DNA of 64,000 bases from Pseudomonas sp. MF4836. Its GTDB lineage: Bacteria; Pseudomonadota; Gammaproteobacteria; Pseudomonadales; Pseudomonadaceae. The first letter of the stretch is position 1; each line of letters opens with the position of its first letter. The notes below the pieces were generated by a model that worked only from the letters and a program-made list of their open reading frames with translations, made no database searches and was not told the DNA's origin. The DNA is taken from the NCBI RefSeq assembly GCF_002018875.1, contig NZ_MVOL01000007.1, positions 248,001 through 312,000 of the forward strand, given 5' to 3'. Below, in pieces: positions 42,243 through 50,766 of the stretch. A program made the translations under genes and the position numbers.

Positions 42243-43644
42243 GAGTCGAAGCATCCTTGCCAGATTGGGAAAACGCCGAGAACGGGATCGGGTCCAGGGG
42301 GAAGCGCGGGCGCAGCCAACCGACATCCTGGCGGCCGGTGGCCTGGCGCAGGCGGTCGCTGCAATAGCCGACGCACATCCGCCCCTGGCAATCACCCATG
42401 CTGACCCGGGTGCGCATTTTCAGGCTGGCCATGTCCTGCACGCCCTGGGACAGCGCCAGGTCGATGTCGCCCCGGGTCGCATGTTCGCAGCGGCAGATCA
42501 CGGTATCGGCTGCGGGCAGGCTGGTCTGGCCACTGCCACGCTCGGTGTAGCGGTCGACGGCTACGCGAAACCGCACAATCGCCGCCAGCTTGTTGAGCAA
42601 CACCTGGCGCCGCTGCAAGGCGGCTTCGGTGCCCAGCACGTCACGCTGGACCAGGATCGACACCGCCGCAATCCGCCCGGCGAGCATGGCCGCCTCGCCA
42701 CCGCGAATCCCGCCCATATCACCGGCCAGGTGAATGTGCTGTTCGCTGCTCTGCTGCCAGATATCGGCCGTGGCCCGCAGGTAGCCGTCATCGCTGAAGC
42801 CATGTTCCAGGCCCATCTGCTGACTGAGCTGGGTGCGCGGGATAAAACCGTAGCCCACCGCCAGGGTTTGGGCGGCCACCGCCTCGGCCCGGGCCAGGTC
42901 CGGCTGCCAATCGGCCGAATACGGCGCGACCAGCACGCTGCTCACCCCGCCCTCGCCCCGCGCTTCGACCACGCCCCATCCATAGCGCAGGCTGATGCGG
43001 TGCAGCTTGAGGTAGGCCAGCATGCTCAGGCCGTCGAGAAACAGCTGGGGCTTGTTCAGCAGGGCCAGGCTCTGCTTGGCGATCTTGCCGAAGGCGCTGG
43101 CCTCGTAGACCCCCGCCACCGCCACCCCGGCGGCATGCAGCTGGCAGGCCACCAGCGGCAGCAACGGACCGGTTCCGGCGATCACCACCGGCCCCTGGGG
43201 TTTGACCACCCCGCTTTTGATCTGCAATTGCAAGCCGCCCAGCAACATCACCCCGGGCAGGGTCCAGCCGGGGAACGGCACGCTGCGCTCATGGCACCCG
43301 GCGGCCAGCAGCAATTGCGGGTAGGCCAGTTCGTACAGTTGCTCGTCGGCATCGAGCACCATCAATGAGCGTGTGGATTCAGCGCCGATCACCCGGCTGT
43401 TGAGGCGCACTTCGATCAGCGGCGCCTGGCGGGCAAAATCACCGTGCAACCGAGCCAGCACTTCGCAGTAGCGCGGGCCCAGGTAGTCCAGTTGCACCCC
43501 ATCGCGCAGCGGGCCGCGATAGACCACCCCGCCCAGGCGCGACGCCTCGTCGATCAGGATGCTGCGCACCCCATGCTCCGCCAGCTCGATGGCCGCTGCC
43601 ATGCCTGCCGGGCCACCGCCGACAATTACCGGGCACAGGCTCAT
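42235..43644 (-). CDS. hcnB: hydrogen cyanide synthase subunit HcnB
   Basis: A 469-residue FAD/NAD-binding subunit: CPVIVGGGPAGMAAAIELAE at the N-terminus, a second nucleotide motif (VVIAGTGPLLPLVACQL), and a C-terminal Fer2_BFD-like cluster (ICRCEHATRGDID and GDCQGRMCVGYC) for an iron-sulfur centre. The ATG at 43644 overlaps the hcnA stop in ATGA form, so the longer frame to 43767 is rejected. It works with HcnA and HcnC in one complex. Confidence 0.86.
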   Translation of the reverse strand: MSLCPVIVGGGPAGMAAAIELAEHGVRSILIDEASRLGGVVYRGPLRDGVQLDYLGPRYCEVLARLHGDFARQAPLIEVRLNSRVIGAESTRSLMVLDADEQLYELAYPQLLLAAGCHERSVPFPGWTLPGVMLLGGLQLQIKSGVVKPQGPVVIAGTGPLLPLVACQLHAAGVAVAGVYEASAFGKIAKQSLALLNKPQLFLDGLSMLAYLKLHRISLRYGWGVVEARGEGGVSSVLVAPYSADWQPDLARAEAVAAQTLAVGYGFIPRTQLSQQMGLEHGFSDDGYLRATADIWQQSSEQHIHLAGDMGGIRGGEAAMLAGRIAAVSILVQRDVLGTEAALQRRQVLLNKLAAIVRFRVAVDRYTERGSGQTSLPAADTVICRCEHATRGDIDLALSQGVQDMASLKMRTRVSMGDCQGRMCVGYCSDRLRQATGRQDVGWLRPRFPLDPIPFSAFSQSGKDASTHE

Positions 43645-43958
43645 AGCGCGTGCTCCGGCTGGTCGATACGGTTGACTGCGGTCTGCACCTGCATCCCCGG
43701 CCTGACCAGGGTCTGGCAGGCGCGGCGCTTGTGCCGGCCATCGATCTGCACCAGGCAGCAGTGGCACACGCCCATGCCGCAGTAGGCGCCGGCCAGTTGC
43801 CCATGATCGTTGCGCGCCACCTGGCGCAGGCCCAGCGACTGGATCACGCTGAGCACGGTTTCACCAATGGCCGCGCTTACCGGCTGGCCATTGAGGCTGA
43901 TAGTCATGTCCGCCTGTGGCAGCGGCTGAATGTCGAAGGTGCGGTCTGTTGGACCCAT
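43641..43958 (-). CDS. hcnA: hydrogen cyanide synthase subunit HcnA
   Basis: A 105-residue [2Fe-2S] ferredoxin-like subunit with cysteines in GAYCGMGVCHCCLV and RRACQT, which passes electrons within the complex. The longest frame starts at ATG 43970, but that ATG lies inside TCATGGATGA, a perfect Rsm-protein site containing the GGA that acts as Shine-Dalgarno for the next ATG at 43958, 8 bases downstream. Starting at 43958 gives 105 residues, close to known HcnA length. First gene of hcnABC. Confidence 0.84.
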   Translation of the reverse strand: MGPTDRTFDIQPLPQADMTISLNGQPVSAAIGETVLSVIQSLGLRQVARNDHGQLAGAYCGMGVCHCCLVQIDGRHKRRACQTLVRPGMQVQTAVNRIDQPEHAL

Positions 43959-43966
43959 GGGCGCGT

Positions 43967-43976
43967 TCATCCATGA
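43967..43976 (-). promoter_or_regulatory. RsmA/CsrA-type site over the hcnA ribosome-binding site
   Basis: TCATGGATGA on the minus strand matches the consensus A/U-CA-N-GGA-N-G-U/A exactly. It covers the Shine-Dalgarno of hcnA. In fluorescent pseudomonads hcnA is a classical target of Gac/Rsm control, so translational repression by RsmA/RsmE relieved by small RNAs is expected. Confidence 0.7.
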
Positions 43977-44097
43977 AAATTAAAGGGGGATTGCCAGCCT
44001 CATGCCGTGCAATATCGTGCAGCTGCTCGCCCCAGCCGGCTTGCGGTCAGGATTCGCCAATGCGTCGCCGCTGAACATGCAGGGCTGAAGCGCACCC

Positions 44098-44139
44098 AAT
44101 CTAGAAGGTTTTGCCCACACAAGTATTGATCTGCGCCAA
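44098..44139 (-). promoter_or_regulatory. hcnA promoter with ANR box
   Basis: On the minus strand TTGGC-GCAG-ATCAA (44139-44126) is an FNR/ANR-type box, and TAGATT (44103-44098) is a plausible -10 element. If transcription starts near 44091, the box is centred at -41.5, the standard class II position for activation at low oxygen. The resulting leader to ATG 43958 would be about 133 bases. Confidence 0.7.
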
Positions 44140-44184
44140 GACACGGCGTTGCGAATCTGATGCATCTCCGACCATCCGTCGCCT

Positions 44185-44254
44185 CCCTGTAGCCGCTGCC
44201 AAACTCGGGCCGCATTTGGACCTGGCCCGAATGGGCGTCGTGGAGTGTCAGGTG
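44185..44254 (+). repeat. dispersed intergenic repeat, copy D
   Basis: CCCTGTAGCCGCTGCC at the left, then CTGGCCCGAATGGGCGTCGT and GGAGTGTCAGGTG at the right. It lies between the hcnA promoter and the terminator of the membrane-protein operon. Confidence 0.7.
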
Positions 44255-44284
44255 TCCCCAGATGCCTTCCCCCACAAACAACAA

Positions 44285-44312
44285 GGCCGCAACTACGAAG
44301 GTAGCTGCGGCC
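44285..44312 (-). terminator. rho-independent terminator after the 24-aa peptide gene
   Basis: GGCCGCA..CTAC-GAAG-GTAG..TGCGGCC pairs almost perfectly, and on the minus strand the stem is followed by TTGTTTG. It lies 24 bases past the stop of the small peptide gene and ends that operon. Confidence 0.75.
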
Positions 44313-44335
44313 CTGGTATCAGGCGGGTCAGGCCA

Positions 44336-44410
44336 TCAATGCATGAAGATGGCGATCAGGATAATCACCGGGATCGGCACACCGAGGAACCACAAGAGTA
44401 ATGAGCGCAT
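44336..44410 (-). CDS. 24-residue membrane peptide
   Basis: A short gene preceded by an excellent AAGGAG Shine-Dalgarno (7 bases before ATG 44410) and followed by a strong terminator. The product, MRSLLLWFLGVPIPVIILIA plus IFMH, is one hydrophobic membrane-spanning segment with a positively charged N-terminus. It begins 16 bases after the stop of the 309-residue membrane protein and is surely on the same transcript. Similar tiny peptides are known in Pseudomonas genomes from memory; function unknown. Confidence 0.7.
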   Translation of the reverse strand: MRSLLLWFLGVPIPVIILIAIFMH

Positions 44411-44426
44411 GGGAATTCTCCTTCAA

Positions 44427-45356
44427 TCAGCGAACAGGGGTGGTCAGGTAGGCGTCGGTTTCGAGGTACACCACTGCATCCCGGCGGCGACCGCCAAAAG
44501 TGGCAGCCAGGCTGGCGAAGAAAGCACCGCACAGCAGGGCGACAAACATCCACAGCGACGTCCAGGCCGCGACTTTGGTGGCGGTGTCAGCTGCCTGCTT
44601 GGCGGCCAGCTTGGCTTCGTCCACGGCCGCACGGGTCTTGGCGAACACCTCGTCCACGCGGCGCTCGGCATCAGCCTGGGTCAGGTTGGTGCGCTGGGCC
44701 ACCAGTTGCGCCAGGTAGCTGCGATCCTCAGGAGCCAGCTGCCCGTCGTTGCCCAAGGTGCGGACGAAGATCCGGGTCACGGTGCCACGGGCTGCGTCAT
44801 CGCTGACGGCCACCGGGCGATCATCGCGGAACAGGCTGTCGACGAAATAGCCATAGTCATCGCCACTGGTTTTGCTGGCTGCACTGCCGGCTGCCTGAGT
44901 GGCCACGCTGGCCGCTCCTGAAGCCACGCTGGCACCGGCCTGCACGCCACCGCTGACGATGCTGCTGACCGAACCGACCACCAGGGTCGCGGTCACCAGA
45001 GTGGCCACGGCCCAGGCCAGGAAGCCATGGGCGGTGTCACGGAAGTAGACCTCGTCACCGTGCATGTTGGCCCACTTCACCCGCAGGCGACCGGCGATGT
45101 AACCACCAAGGCCCGAGGCGAAGATCTGGGTCAACGCCAGCCAGACAATCGTGGAGATCCCCAGGCCCTTGGCACTGATGCCATGGTTGGCCCAGGGCGA
45201 CACGGCCGAAAAGCCCAGGCCGAAGCCCAGCAGGATCAGAATCAGCGACAGGGCCGCAGCGGCCGCCGCACCGGCGAATATCGCGCCCCAGGACACACCC
45301 GAGCGGCTGCTCGACTCATCCACGGCAGGCAGATAGGTATCAGAGGATCTATTCAT
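44427..45356 (-). CDS. integral membrane protein, hypothetical (309 aa)
   Basis: A 309-residue protein with hydrophobic segments at about 22-50, 66-88, 112-135 and 270-293 and an Ala/Ser-rich low-complexity stretch (about 137-165) before a soluble helical region (about 165-265). It is rich in small residues and lacks catalytic motifs known to me. AACAACAA overlaps its start codon, as in the inositol genes. Co-transcribed with the 24-residue peptide. Possibly an envelope-stress membrane protein; not assigned. Confidence 0.7.
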   Translation of the reverse strand: MNRSSDTYLPAVDESSSRSGVSWGAIFAGAAAAAALSLILILLGFGLGFSAVSPWANHGISAKGLGISTIVWLALTQIFASGLGGYIAGRLRVKWANMHGDEVYFRDTAHGFLAWAVATLVTATLVVGSVSSIVSGGVQAGASVASGAASVATQAAGSAASKTSGDDYGYFVDSLFRDDRPVAVSDDAARGTVTRIFVRTLGNDGQLAPEDRSYLAQLVAQRTNLTQADAERRVDEVFAKTRAAVDEAKLAAKQAADTATKVAAWTSLWMFVALLCGAFFASLAATFGGRRRDAVVYLETDAYLTTPVR

Positions 45357-45544
45357 TGTTGTTCGGCTCCAGGCAGAAAAATGGTGTTACAAGTCTCGAA
45401 GGGAGAATTGCAGCCACCGTGCCAACCGAACCAACAAATAAAATTCTTTAAAAACAATGAGTTATAAAACAAATACTGGACTGGAACCGTGCAATTTGCC
45501 GACCGCTGCGTTTACCGGCGGGCGTTCTGCACGGTGCCGCCCAT

Positions 45545-45934
45545 TCATTTGGTCCGGTAGTAGCGGTAGACATCGCGCAGCTTGCACCAGGCCAGCCACA
45601 GCATCAGCGCCAGGAACCATAGCATCAGCAACAGGCTACTCAGGGCGGTGGCTGGAGGGAGGTCCATGAAAACCAGAATGCCGATCAGCATGGCGCCGTA
45701 GGCGGAGCGGCGAAAGTTGAACTTCAACAGCAACGCCGGCAGCAAGACGGCGGCCACGCTTGTGATGAGGATTTTCATGATGAGGGTGATCAGCATCCTC
45801 TGGCCGACCGAGCTGCTCAGGTGCACGTGCTTCACGATGTAAGGCAGGAGCAACGAGAGGTGTACCGCCGCATTCAGCACCAGGCACACCAATAACAACA
45901 ACCCGAGACTTTTTATCCATGGCCACACTTTCAT
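45545..45934 (-). CDS. small integral membrane protein, hypothetical
   Basis: A 129-residue protein with about four hydrophobic segments (8-30, 46-68, 77-95, 97-118) and a basic C-terminal tail (RDVYRYYRTK). AAGG stands 8 bases before the ATG. No family recognised. The 188-base gap downstream (45357-45544) is AT-rich and probably contains the promoter of the 309-residue membrane protein. Confidence 0.6.
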   Translation of the reverse strand: MKVWPWIKSLGLLLLVCLVLNAAVHLSLLLPYIVKHVHLSSSVGQRMLITLIMKILITSVAAVLLPALLLKFNFRRSAYGAMLIGILVFMDLPPATALSSLLLMLWFLALMLWLAWCKLRDVYRYYRTK

Positions 45935-45990
45935 CGGTTCAACCTTGAACGAGAGAAAAAAACCCGCGAATCATAACAGCCCCCTCCCCC

Positions 45991-46168
45991 GCTGGCCGGG
46001 ATGAACGACGTGGAGTGCCAGGTAAATGCACGGCATTGCAGATCTGTAGCCGCTGCCGAGCTCCGCGAGGCTGCACGGGCCCGGGTGGGCGCCGTAGGAG
46101 TGCCAGGTGTAAGCACGGTGTCGCGGATGGCCAGCGGCCGAACGCGGCCCGGCCTGCGGCGGCTACAG
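45991..46168. repeat. dispersed intergenic repeat, copy E, plus a half copy
   Basis: A half copy (GCTGGCCGGGATGAACGACG to GTGCCAGGTA, 45991-46024) is followed by a full copy beginning TGTAGCCGCTGCCGAGC (46045), passing through GGTGGGCGCCGTAGGAGTGC, and ending in the inverted arm CCTGCGGCGGCTACAG (46168). It fills most of the 367-base gap before the response regulator gene. Confidence 0.7.
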
Positions 46169-46301
46169 TGTCTTTGGCGCGTTGGGCTGGGCGGTAGCGG
46201 CAAGGGCCCTGCTGCCAACATGAAAGTTTTTTTAGGAACCTGGGCGCCGTTTCTTGGCAAAATGCCGGCCTGTGTCATGAATTCCTTATCAGGTAAGCCC
46301 A

Positions 46302-46985
46302 ATGACCCGCATTCTGACCATCGAAGACGATGCCGTAACCGCCCGTGAGATCGTGGCCGAACTGAGCAGCCACGGGCTCGACGTGGATTGGGTCGACAAC
46401 GGCCGCGAAGGCCTGGTGCGCGCGGTCAGCGGCGACTACGACCTGATCACCCTGGACCGCATGCTGCCCGAGCTCGACGGCCTGGCCATCGTCACCACCC
46501 TGCGCACCATTGGCGTGTCGACGCCGATCCTGATGATCAGCGCCCTCTCCGATGTCGACGAACGGGTACGCGGTCTGCGCGCCGGCGGCGATGACTACCT
46601 GACCAAACCCTTCGCCTCGGACGAAATGGCGGCCCGGGTCGAAGTCCTGCTGCGGCGCAAAAGCACGGTGCGCGAATTCGAAACCTGCCTGCGGGTGGCT
46701 GACCTGGAGCTGAATCTGATCAGCCGCGAAGCCACCCGGGCCGAGCAACTGCTGAGCCTGTTGCCCACCGAATACAAACTGCTGGAATTCCTGATGCGCA
46801 ACACCGGGCAGATCCTGTCGCGGATGATGATTTTCGAAGAGGTCTGGGGCTATCACTTCGACCCCGGCACCAACCTGATCGACGTGCACATCGGCCGCCT
46901 GCGTAAAAAGATCGATCCGCCCGGCATGACTCCGCTGATCCGCACGGTGCGAGGTTCGGGCTATGTCATTGCTGAACCCCTCTAA
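46302..46985 (+). CDS. OmpR-family response regulator
   Basis: A 227-residue two-component regulator: receiver domain (1-120) with acidic pocket EDD, phospho-acceptor Asp52 in TLDRMLPELDG and Lys in DYLTKPF, then a winged-helix DNA-binding domain (130-225; LLPTEYKLLEFLMRN, VHIGRLRKKID, RGSGYVI). It overlaps the histidine-kinase gene by 23 bases. The target regulon is unknown; this subgroup often handles envelope or metal stress. Confidence 0.92.
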   Translation: MTRILTIEDDAVTAREIVAELSSHGLDVDWVDNGREGLVRAVSGDYDLITLDRMLPELDGLAIVTTLRTIGVSTPILMISALSDVDERVRGLRAGGDDYLTKPFASDEMAARVEVLLRRKSTVREFETCLRVADLELNLISREATRAEQLLSLLPTEYKLLEFLMRNTGQILSRMMIFEEVWGYHFDPGTNLIDVHIGRLRKKIDPPGMTPLIRTVRGSGYVIAEPL

Positions 46986-48357
46986 AGGCTGGCGCTCCTC
47001 CAGCAGCCGCCTGCTGGCGCTCTACAGCACGCTGTTCGTGGCCTGGAGCTGCCTGCTGCTGGGGGTCATGTACTACGAAGTCTCCGGCTACCTCGAAACC
47101 CTGGCCAAGCATTCGCTGATGCAGCGCCAGCATCTGTTCTCGCGTTTCCAGGGTGACCAGTTGGTGGAGGCCCTGACCACCAGCATGACCTTCGACATGC
47201 GCGCCATCGATGCCTATGGCCTGTTCGACGAACAACGCGGGCACTTGAGCGGGCCGATCCGCGAGATCCCCGACGACCTGCCGCTGGACGGGCAGATCCA
47301 CGAACTCAAAGGCTGCATCGACTCCGACGACCCCGACCTGCCCCGCGACAGTTGCGATGCGGTGGCCACCCATACCCAGGACGGCCGCTGGCTGATCCTG
47401 GTGCGCGACAACGGCTCGTTGTTCGCGGTGAACCGGATCATCCTCCATGCGCTGCTCTGGGGCGTGTCGCTGACCATCATTCCCGGCGTCGCCGGCTGGC
47501 ACCTGCTGCGGCGCCGTCCGCTGCGCCGGATCCGCCAATTGCAGGCCAGCGCCGAAGCCATAGTCGCCGGCGACCTGACCCACCGCCTGCCCCTGTCCAA
47601 CCGTCGCGACGAACTGGACATGCTGGCCGCCATCGTCAACGCCATGCTCGAACGCATCGAGCGCCTGATGCATGAGGTCAAAGGCGTGTGCGACAACATC
47701 GCCCATGACCTGCGCACCCCACTGACCCGCCTGCGTGCCCAGCTGTACCGGATCCAGCAGCAGGCCGCCGACGGCTCGCCCGAGGCATTGCAGATGGATC
47801 AGGTGCTGGCCGAGACCGATACGCTGATGGCGCGCTTTCGCGGGTTGCTGCGGATTTCCGAGCTGGAGGATCAGCAACGCCGATCCGGGTTCCTGGTGCT
47901 GGACCCGGTGCCGCTGCTGCATGAGCTGCACGATTTCTACCTGCCCCTGGCCGAGGAAGGCCAGCTGACCCTGACTCTCGACGTGCCCGACAGCCTGCCT
48001 CGGCTGACCGGCGACCGCGCCCTGCTGTTCGAGGCCCTGGCCAACCTGCTGAGCAATTCGATCAAATTCACCCCGCCGGGGGGCGAGGTGATCCTGCGTG
48101 GCCTCGACGACGGCGGCAGCCCGCGCCTGGAGGTGCTCGACTCCGGCCCGGGTATTCCCCAGGCGGAGCGCAGCGCAGTGTTCCGGCGGTTCTACCGGGT
48201 CGACGACAGCAACACCCACGGCGGTTTCGGCCTTGGGCTGTCGATCGTCGCGGCCATCGTCAACCTGCACGGCTTCAAGCTCGAAGTCGGCAGCAGCGAA
48301 CGCGGCGGTGCCCGCCTGTCCCTGGACTGCCGCCCCAACCTGATTGCCGACACCTGA
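46963..48357 (+). CDS. sensor histidine kinase
   Basis: A 464-residue membrane kinase, cognate to the preceding regulator. Transmembrane segments at about 18-40 and 162-182 flank a periplasmic sensor of about 120 residues with two cysteines (GCIDSDDPDLPRDSC), which could form a disulfide or bind metal. A HAMP linker (185-240) leads to the H-box NIAHDLRTPLTRLR (His248) and an HATPase domain with NLLSNSIKF, DSGPGIP and GFGLGLSI. Ligand unknown. Confidence 0.92.
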   Translation: MSLLNPSKGWRSSSSRLLALYSTLFVAWSCLLLGVMYYEVSGYLETLAKHSLMQRQHLFSRFQGDQLVEALTTSMTFDMRAIDAYGLFDEQRGHLSGPIREIPDDLPLDGQIHELKGCIDSDDPDLPRDSCDAVATHTQDGRWLILVRDNGSLFAVNRIILHALLWGVSLTIIPGVAGWHLLRRRPLRRIRQLQASAEAIVAGDLTHRLPLSNRRDELDMLAAIVNAMLERIERLMHEVKGVCDNIAHDLRTPLTRLRAQLYRIQQQAADGSPEALQMDQVLAETDTLMARFRGLLRISELEDQQRRSGFLVLDPVPLLHELHDFYLPLAEEGQLTLTLDVPDSLPRLTGDRALLFEALANLLSNSIKFTPPGGEVILRGLDDGGSPRLEVLDSGPGIPQAERSAVFRRFYRVDDSNTHGGFGLGLSIVAAIVNLHGFKLEVGSSERGGARLSLDCRPNLIADT

Positions 48358-48428
48358 TCCGCCAGGGCCGCCCTGGCCGTGCCGAGACGGGTCACACCTA
48401 AACTGGCGCAGCAGCAGCTTCGCGCCGG

Positions 48429-48704
48429 CTACAGGTTGCCGTCTTCGCAAGCACTGGCCAGGGCGGGTCGCTGGCCGAGGTGGTTGCTGTTCAGCTCATA
48501 GCGCAACTCCTCGATCAGCGCCGCCACCTGCTCGGCGGTTCTCAGGTTCTGCAACTTGAGGCCACTGACCACCAGGTCGACACGGCCGCTGTCACGGTCG
48601 TACAACCGCACGGTCAGCGAGGCTTCGCCATTGAGGCTGCAATCACAGGCCAGGGGCTGGAAATTGAGTTCCAGCTGCGCGCGCAACTGGCTGAGGCTGG
48701 TCAT
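48429..48704 (-). CDS. DUF1652 family protein
   Basis: A 91-residue protein of the Pseudomonas-specific DUF1652 type: LRAQLELNFQPLACDCSLN, then LTVRLYDRDSGRVDLVVSG and AALIEELRYELN. Function unknown. GAGG upstream of ATG 48704 fixes the start rather than TTG 48719. It follows the CsbD gene by 11 bases, so the two are co-transcribed. Confidence 0.8.
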   Translation of the reverse strand: MTSLSQLRAQLELNFQPLACDCSLNGEASLTVRLYDRDSGRVDLVVSGLKLQNLRTAEQVAALIEELRYELNSNHLGQRPALASACEDGNL

Positions 48705-48715
48705 GTTCGACAACC

Positions 48716-48967
48716 TCAACGGCGTCGCAACAGCAGGCCGGCGAGAATGCCGAGCCCGGCCATGATGGCGAGGGTCGCCAGGGGTTTTTCCCGGACAAAA
48801 TCCGTCGCGTGGTCCAGCGCCTCGCCATAGCTTTGCTGCATCTGGCCCGCGACCTGACGCGTCGCGCCTGCGGCCTGCATCTGCGGATCGTCCATCAGTT
48901 CACCGACCGCGCCCTGGGCCCTGCCCGCGAGTTTGTCCACTGCACCTTTGATCTGTTCGCTGCGCAT
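48716..48967 (-). CDS. CsbD-like stress-response protein
   Basis: An 83-residue protein whose N-terminal half (MRSEQIKGAVDKLAGRAQGA) fits the CsbD family of stress-induced hydrophilic proteins, joined to an amphipathic helix and a C-terminal membrane segment (LATLAIMAGLGILAGLLLRRR, about 63-83) like small membrane-anchored stress proteins. AAAGGAA 7 bases before ATG 48967 sets the start. Confidence 0.8.
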   Translation of the reverse strand: MRSEQIKGAVDKLAGRAQGAVGELMDDPQMQAAGATRQVAGQMQQSYGEALDHATDFVREKPLATLAIMAGLGILAGLLLRRR

Positions 48968-49093
48968 CTTGCATTCCTTTCGCTGTGAGAGGGGCAATGC
49001 CCGGGGGCATCGCTGACATACAGACTAAGAAACACCGACCCGGCGCAGAAGCTCAATTTGCACCGGGCTAACTAGTGCATTTGCACCGGTCGC

Positions 49094-50587
49094 CTAGCCC
49101 TTGCGCCGCCGCTCTCCGGCGAACAGCCCGCGTTCGCGGGCCCAGACAATCGCCTCGCTGCGGCTGTGCACCGCCAGCTTGGAATACACCGTGGCCACGT
49201 GATTGCGCACGGTGTTGGGCGCCAGTTGCAGGCGCGCGGCGATCTCCTTGTCGGCCAGGCCTTCGCAGATCAGCCCCAGCACATCGCGCTCGCGCGCCGT
49301 AAGGTCGGTGAAGGAGGCGCTGGCCCGCTGCGCCGGGCTGGTGCTTTTCATATTGGCCAGTTTTTCGATCAGGGTCTGGCTGAACCATGAGGCGTCCTGC
49401 ATCACTTCCTCGATCGCTGCGACCAGTTCCAGCTCGGTGCGCTTGCGCTCGGTGATGTCCATCAACACCAGCAGGTAACACGGGCTGTCCTGGATAATCA
49501 CGGTGTCGGCCGAGACCACGCAATCGATCAGCTCCGCGCCTTTCTTGCGCACCTTGAGCTCCAGCCCGGCGACGCTGCCGGCCTTTTCCAGGGCCGCGAA
49601 CAGCTCGGCACAGGCCTCCCTGCCCTCGATAAAGCCGATCTCTTCCACGGTCTTGCCCAACAGTTCTTCGCTGGGATAACCGCTGGTGTCGAGGAAAGCT
49701 TCGTTGACATCCACCACCAGCTGGCTGTCGGCGCTGCAGACCATGGTCGGCACCGGCGTCAGGCGGAACGACTTGGCGAAGCGCTCCTCACTCTGGCGCA
49801 GCGCCACTTCGACCTTGCGCCGCGGCTCCAGGTCCATGAAGGAAAACAGCATGCAGTCTTCGTCGTTGATATCCAGCGGTTGCCCGGCCACGATCACCAG
49901 CTTGCTGCCGCCTTCGGGCAGGCGCAGCTCGGCCTGCATCTGCGGGATGGTCGCGCCCTGGTTCAGGCGTTCGATGGCCAGGTCCTTGTTGTCGGCCTCT
50001 TCCAGCACATCCAGCTGGTACACGGAGCGCCCGATCACCTGTTCACGGGCGTAGCCGGTCATCTCCAGGAAGCCCTGGTTGACCTTGATATAGCGCAGGT
50101 CGCTGAGGCGGCAGATCACTGCCGGCGCCGGGTTGGCATTGAAGGTTTTTTCAAAGCGCTGCTCGGCGCTGGCCCAGTCGGTGGCATCGCTGAGGATCAG
50201 CACCAGCGACTCCGGTGCTCCGGCCCGGTCGGTGAGAATCATGCTGCGGATGCGATGCACCCAGTGCCTCTCCTCGCCATCGATTTCGGTCCTGACCTCC
50301 ACCACCACATCGCTGAACGTCTCGCCGGCGGCGACCCGGTTGATCGGGTAACTGTCTGCCGCCACCGGGTGGTTGTTGCGGTAGCGCAGGGCATAGCGCT
50401 CAGCATATTCGGCGGCATTGGCCCCCAGTTGACTGACGTCGCTGACCCCGTGCATGGCCAGGGCGGCCTGGTTGGCCCAGAGAATGGTCTGGTCGACCTC
50501 GATCAGAATCACCCCATCGGACAACCCGGAAATGATCTGCTGCAACTGGCGTCGGTTGGTTTCGGTGGCAAGTACGGCTTGGCTCAT
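49094..50587 (-). CDS. triple-PAS LuxR-type transcriptional regulator
   Basis: A 497-residue cytoplasmic regulator with three PAS-like sensory domains (about 15-130, 140-255, 265-385) and a C-terminal LuxR HTH (FTDLTARERDVLGLICEGLA, then APNTVRNHVATVYSKL). No membrane segment or kinase domain, so the PAS domains sense an internal signal and act directly on DNA binding. ATG 50587 with GGAG 8 bases upstream is chosen; the frame extends to 50677. Target genes unknown. Confidence 0.85.
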   Translation of the reverse strand: MSQAVLATETNRRQLQQIISGLSDGVILIEVDQTILWANQAALAMHGVSDVSQLGANAAEYAERYALRYRNNHPVAADSYPINRVAAGETFSDVVVEVRTEIDGEERHWVHRIRSMILTDRAGAPESLVLILSDATDWASAEQRFEKTFNANPAPAVICRLSDLRYIKVNQGFLEMTGYAREQVIGRSVYQLDVLEEADNKDLAIERLNQGATIPQMQAELRLPEGGSKLVIVAGQPLDINDEDCMLFSFMDLEPRRKVEVALRQSEERFAKSFRLTPVPTMVCSADSQLVVDVNEAFLDTSGYPSEELLGKTVEEIGFIEGREACAELFAALEKAGSVAGLELKVRKKGAELIDCVVSADTVIIQDSPCYLLVLMDITERKRTELELVAAIEEVMQDASWFSQTLIEKLANMKSTSPAQRASASFTDLTARERDVLGLICEGLADKEIAARLQLAPNTVRNHVATVYSKLAVHSRSEAIVWARERGLFAGERRRKG

Positions 50588-50685
50588 AGGGTCGTCTCCG
50601 GAAGTGAGCGGCGCGACGTCAGGGCGGGCCGGGACAGGATGCAAGATACGACCACAGCCCAACGCCATCGTGCCCAAAAACCCGC

Positions 50686-50766
50686 CCCTGTAGCCGCTGC
50701 CGAGCTGCGCTGGCCCTGATCGACGCCGTGGCGTGTCAGGTGCAATCGCGGCGCAGCAGCGGCTAC
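50686..50766 (+). repeat. dispersed intergenic repeat, copy F
   Basis: CCCTGTAGCCGCTGCCGAGC at the left, GCCGTGGCGTGTCAGGTG in the middle, and the inverted arm GCGCAGCAGCGGCTAC at the right. It is the cleanest example of the paired ends. The right arm includes the stop codon of the sigma-54 activator gene (50765-50763). Confidence 0.7.

Noticed and set aside
40974..43958. hcnABC as an opine or hydroxyproline dehydrogenase operon
   Set aside because: The three-subunit layout is shared, but HcnC/HcnB-like sequence blocks plus the ANR and Rsm sites fit cyanide synthase better; enzymatic proof would need a cyanide assay.
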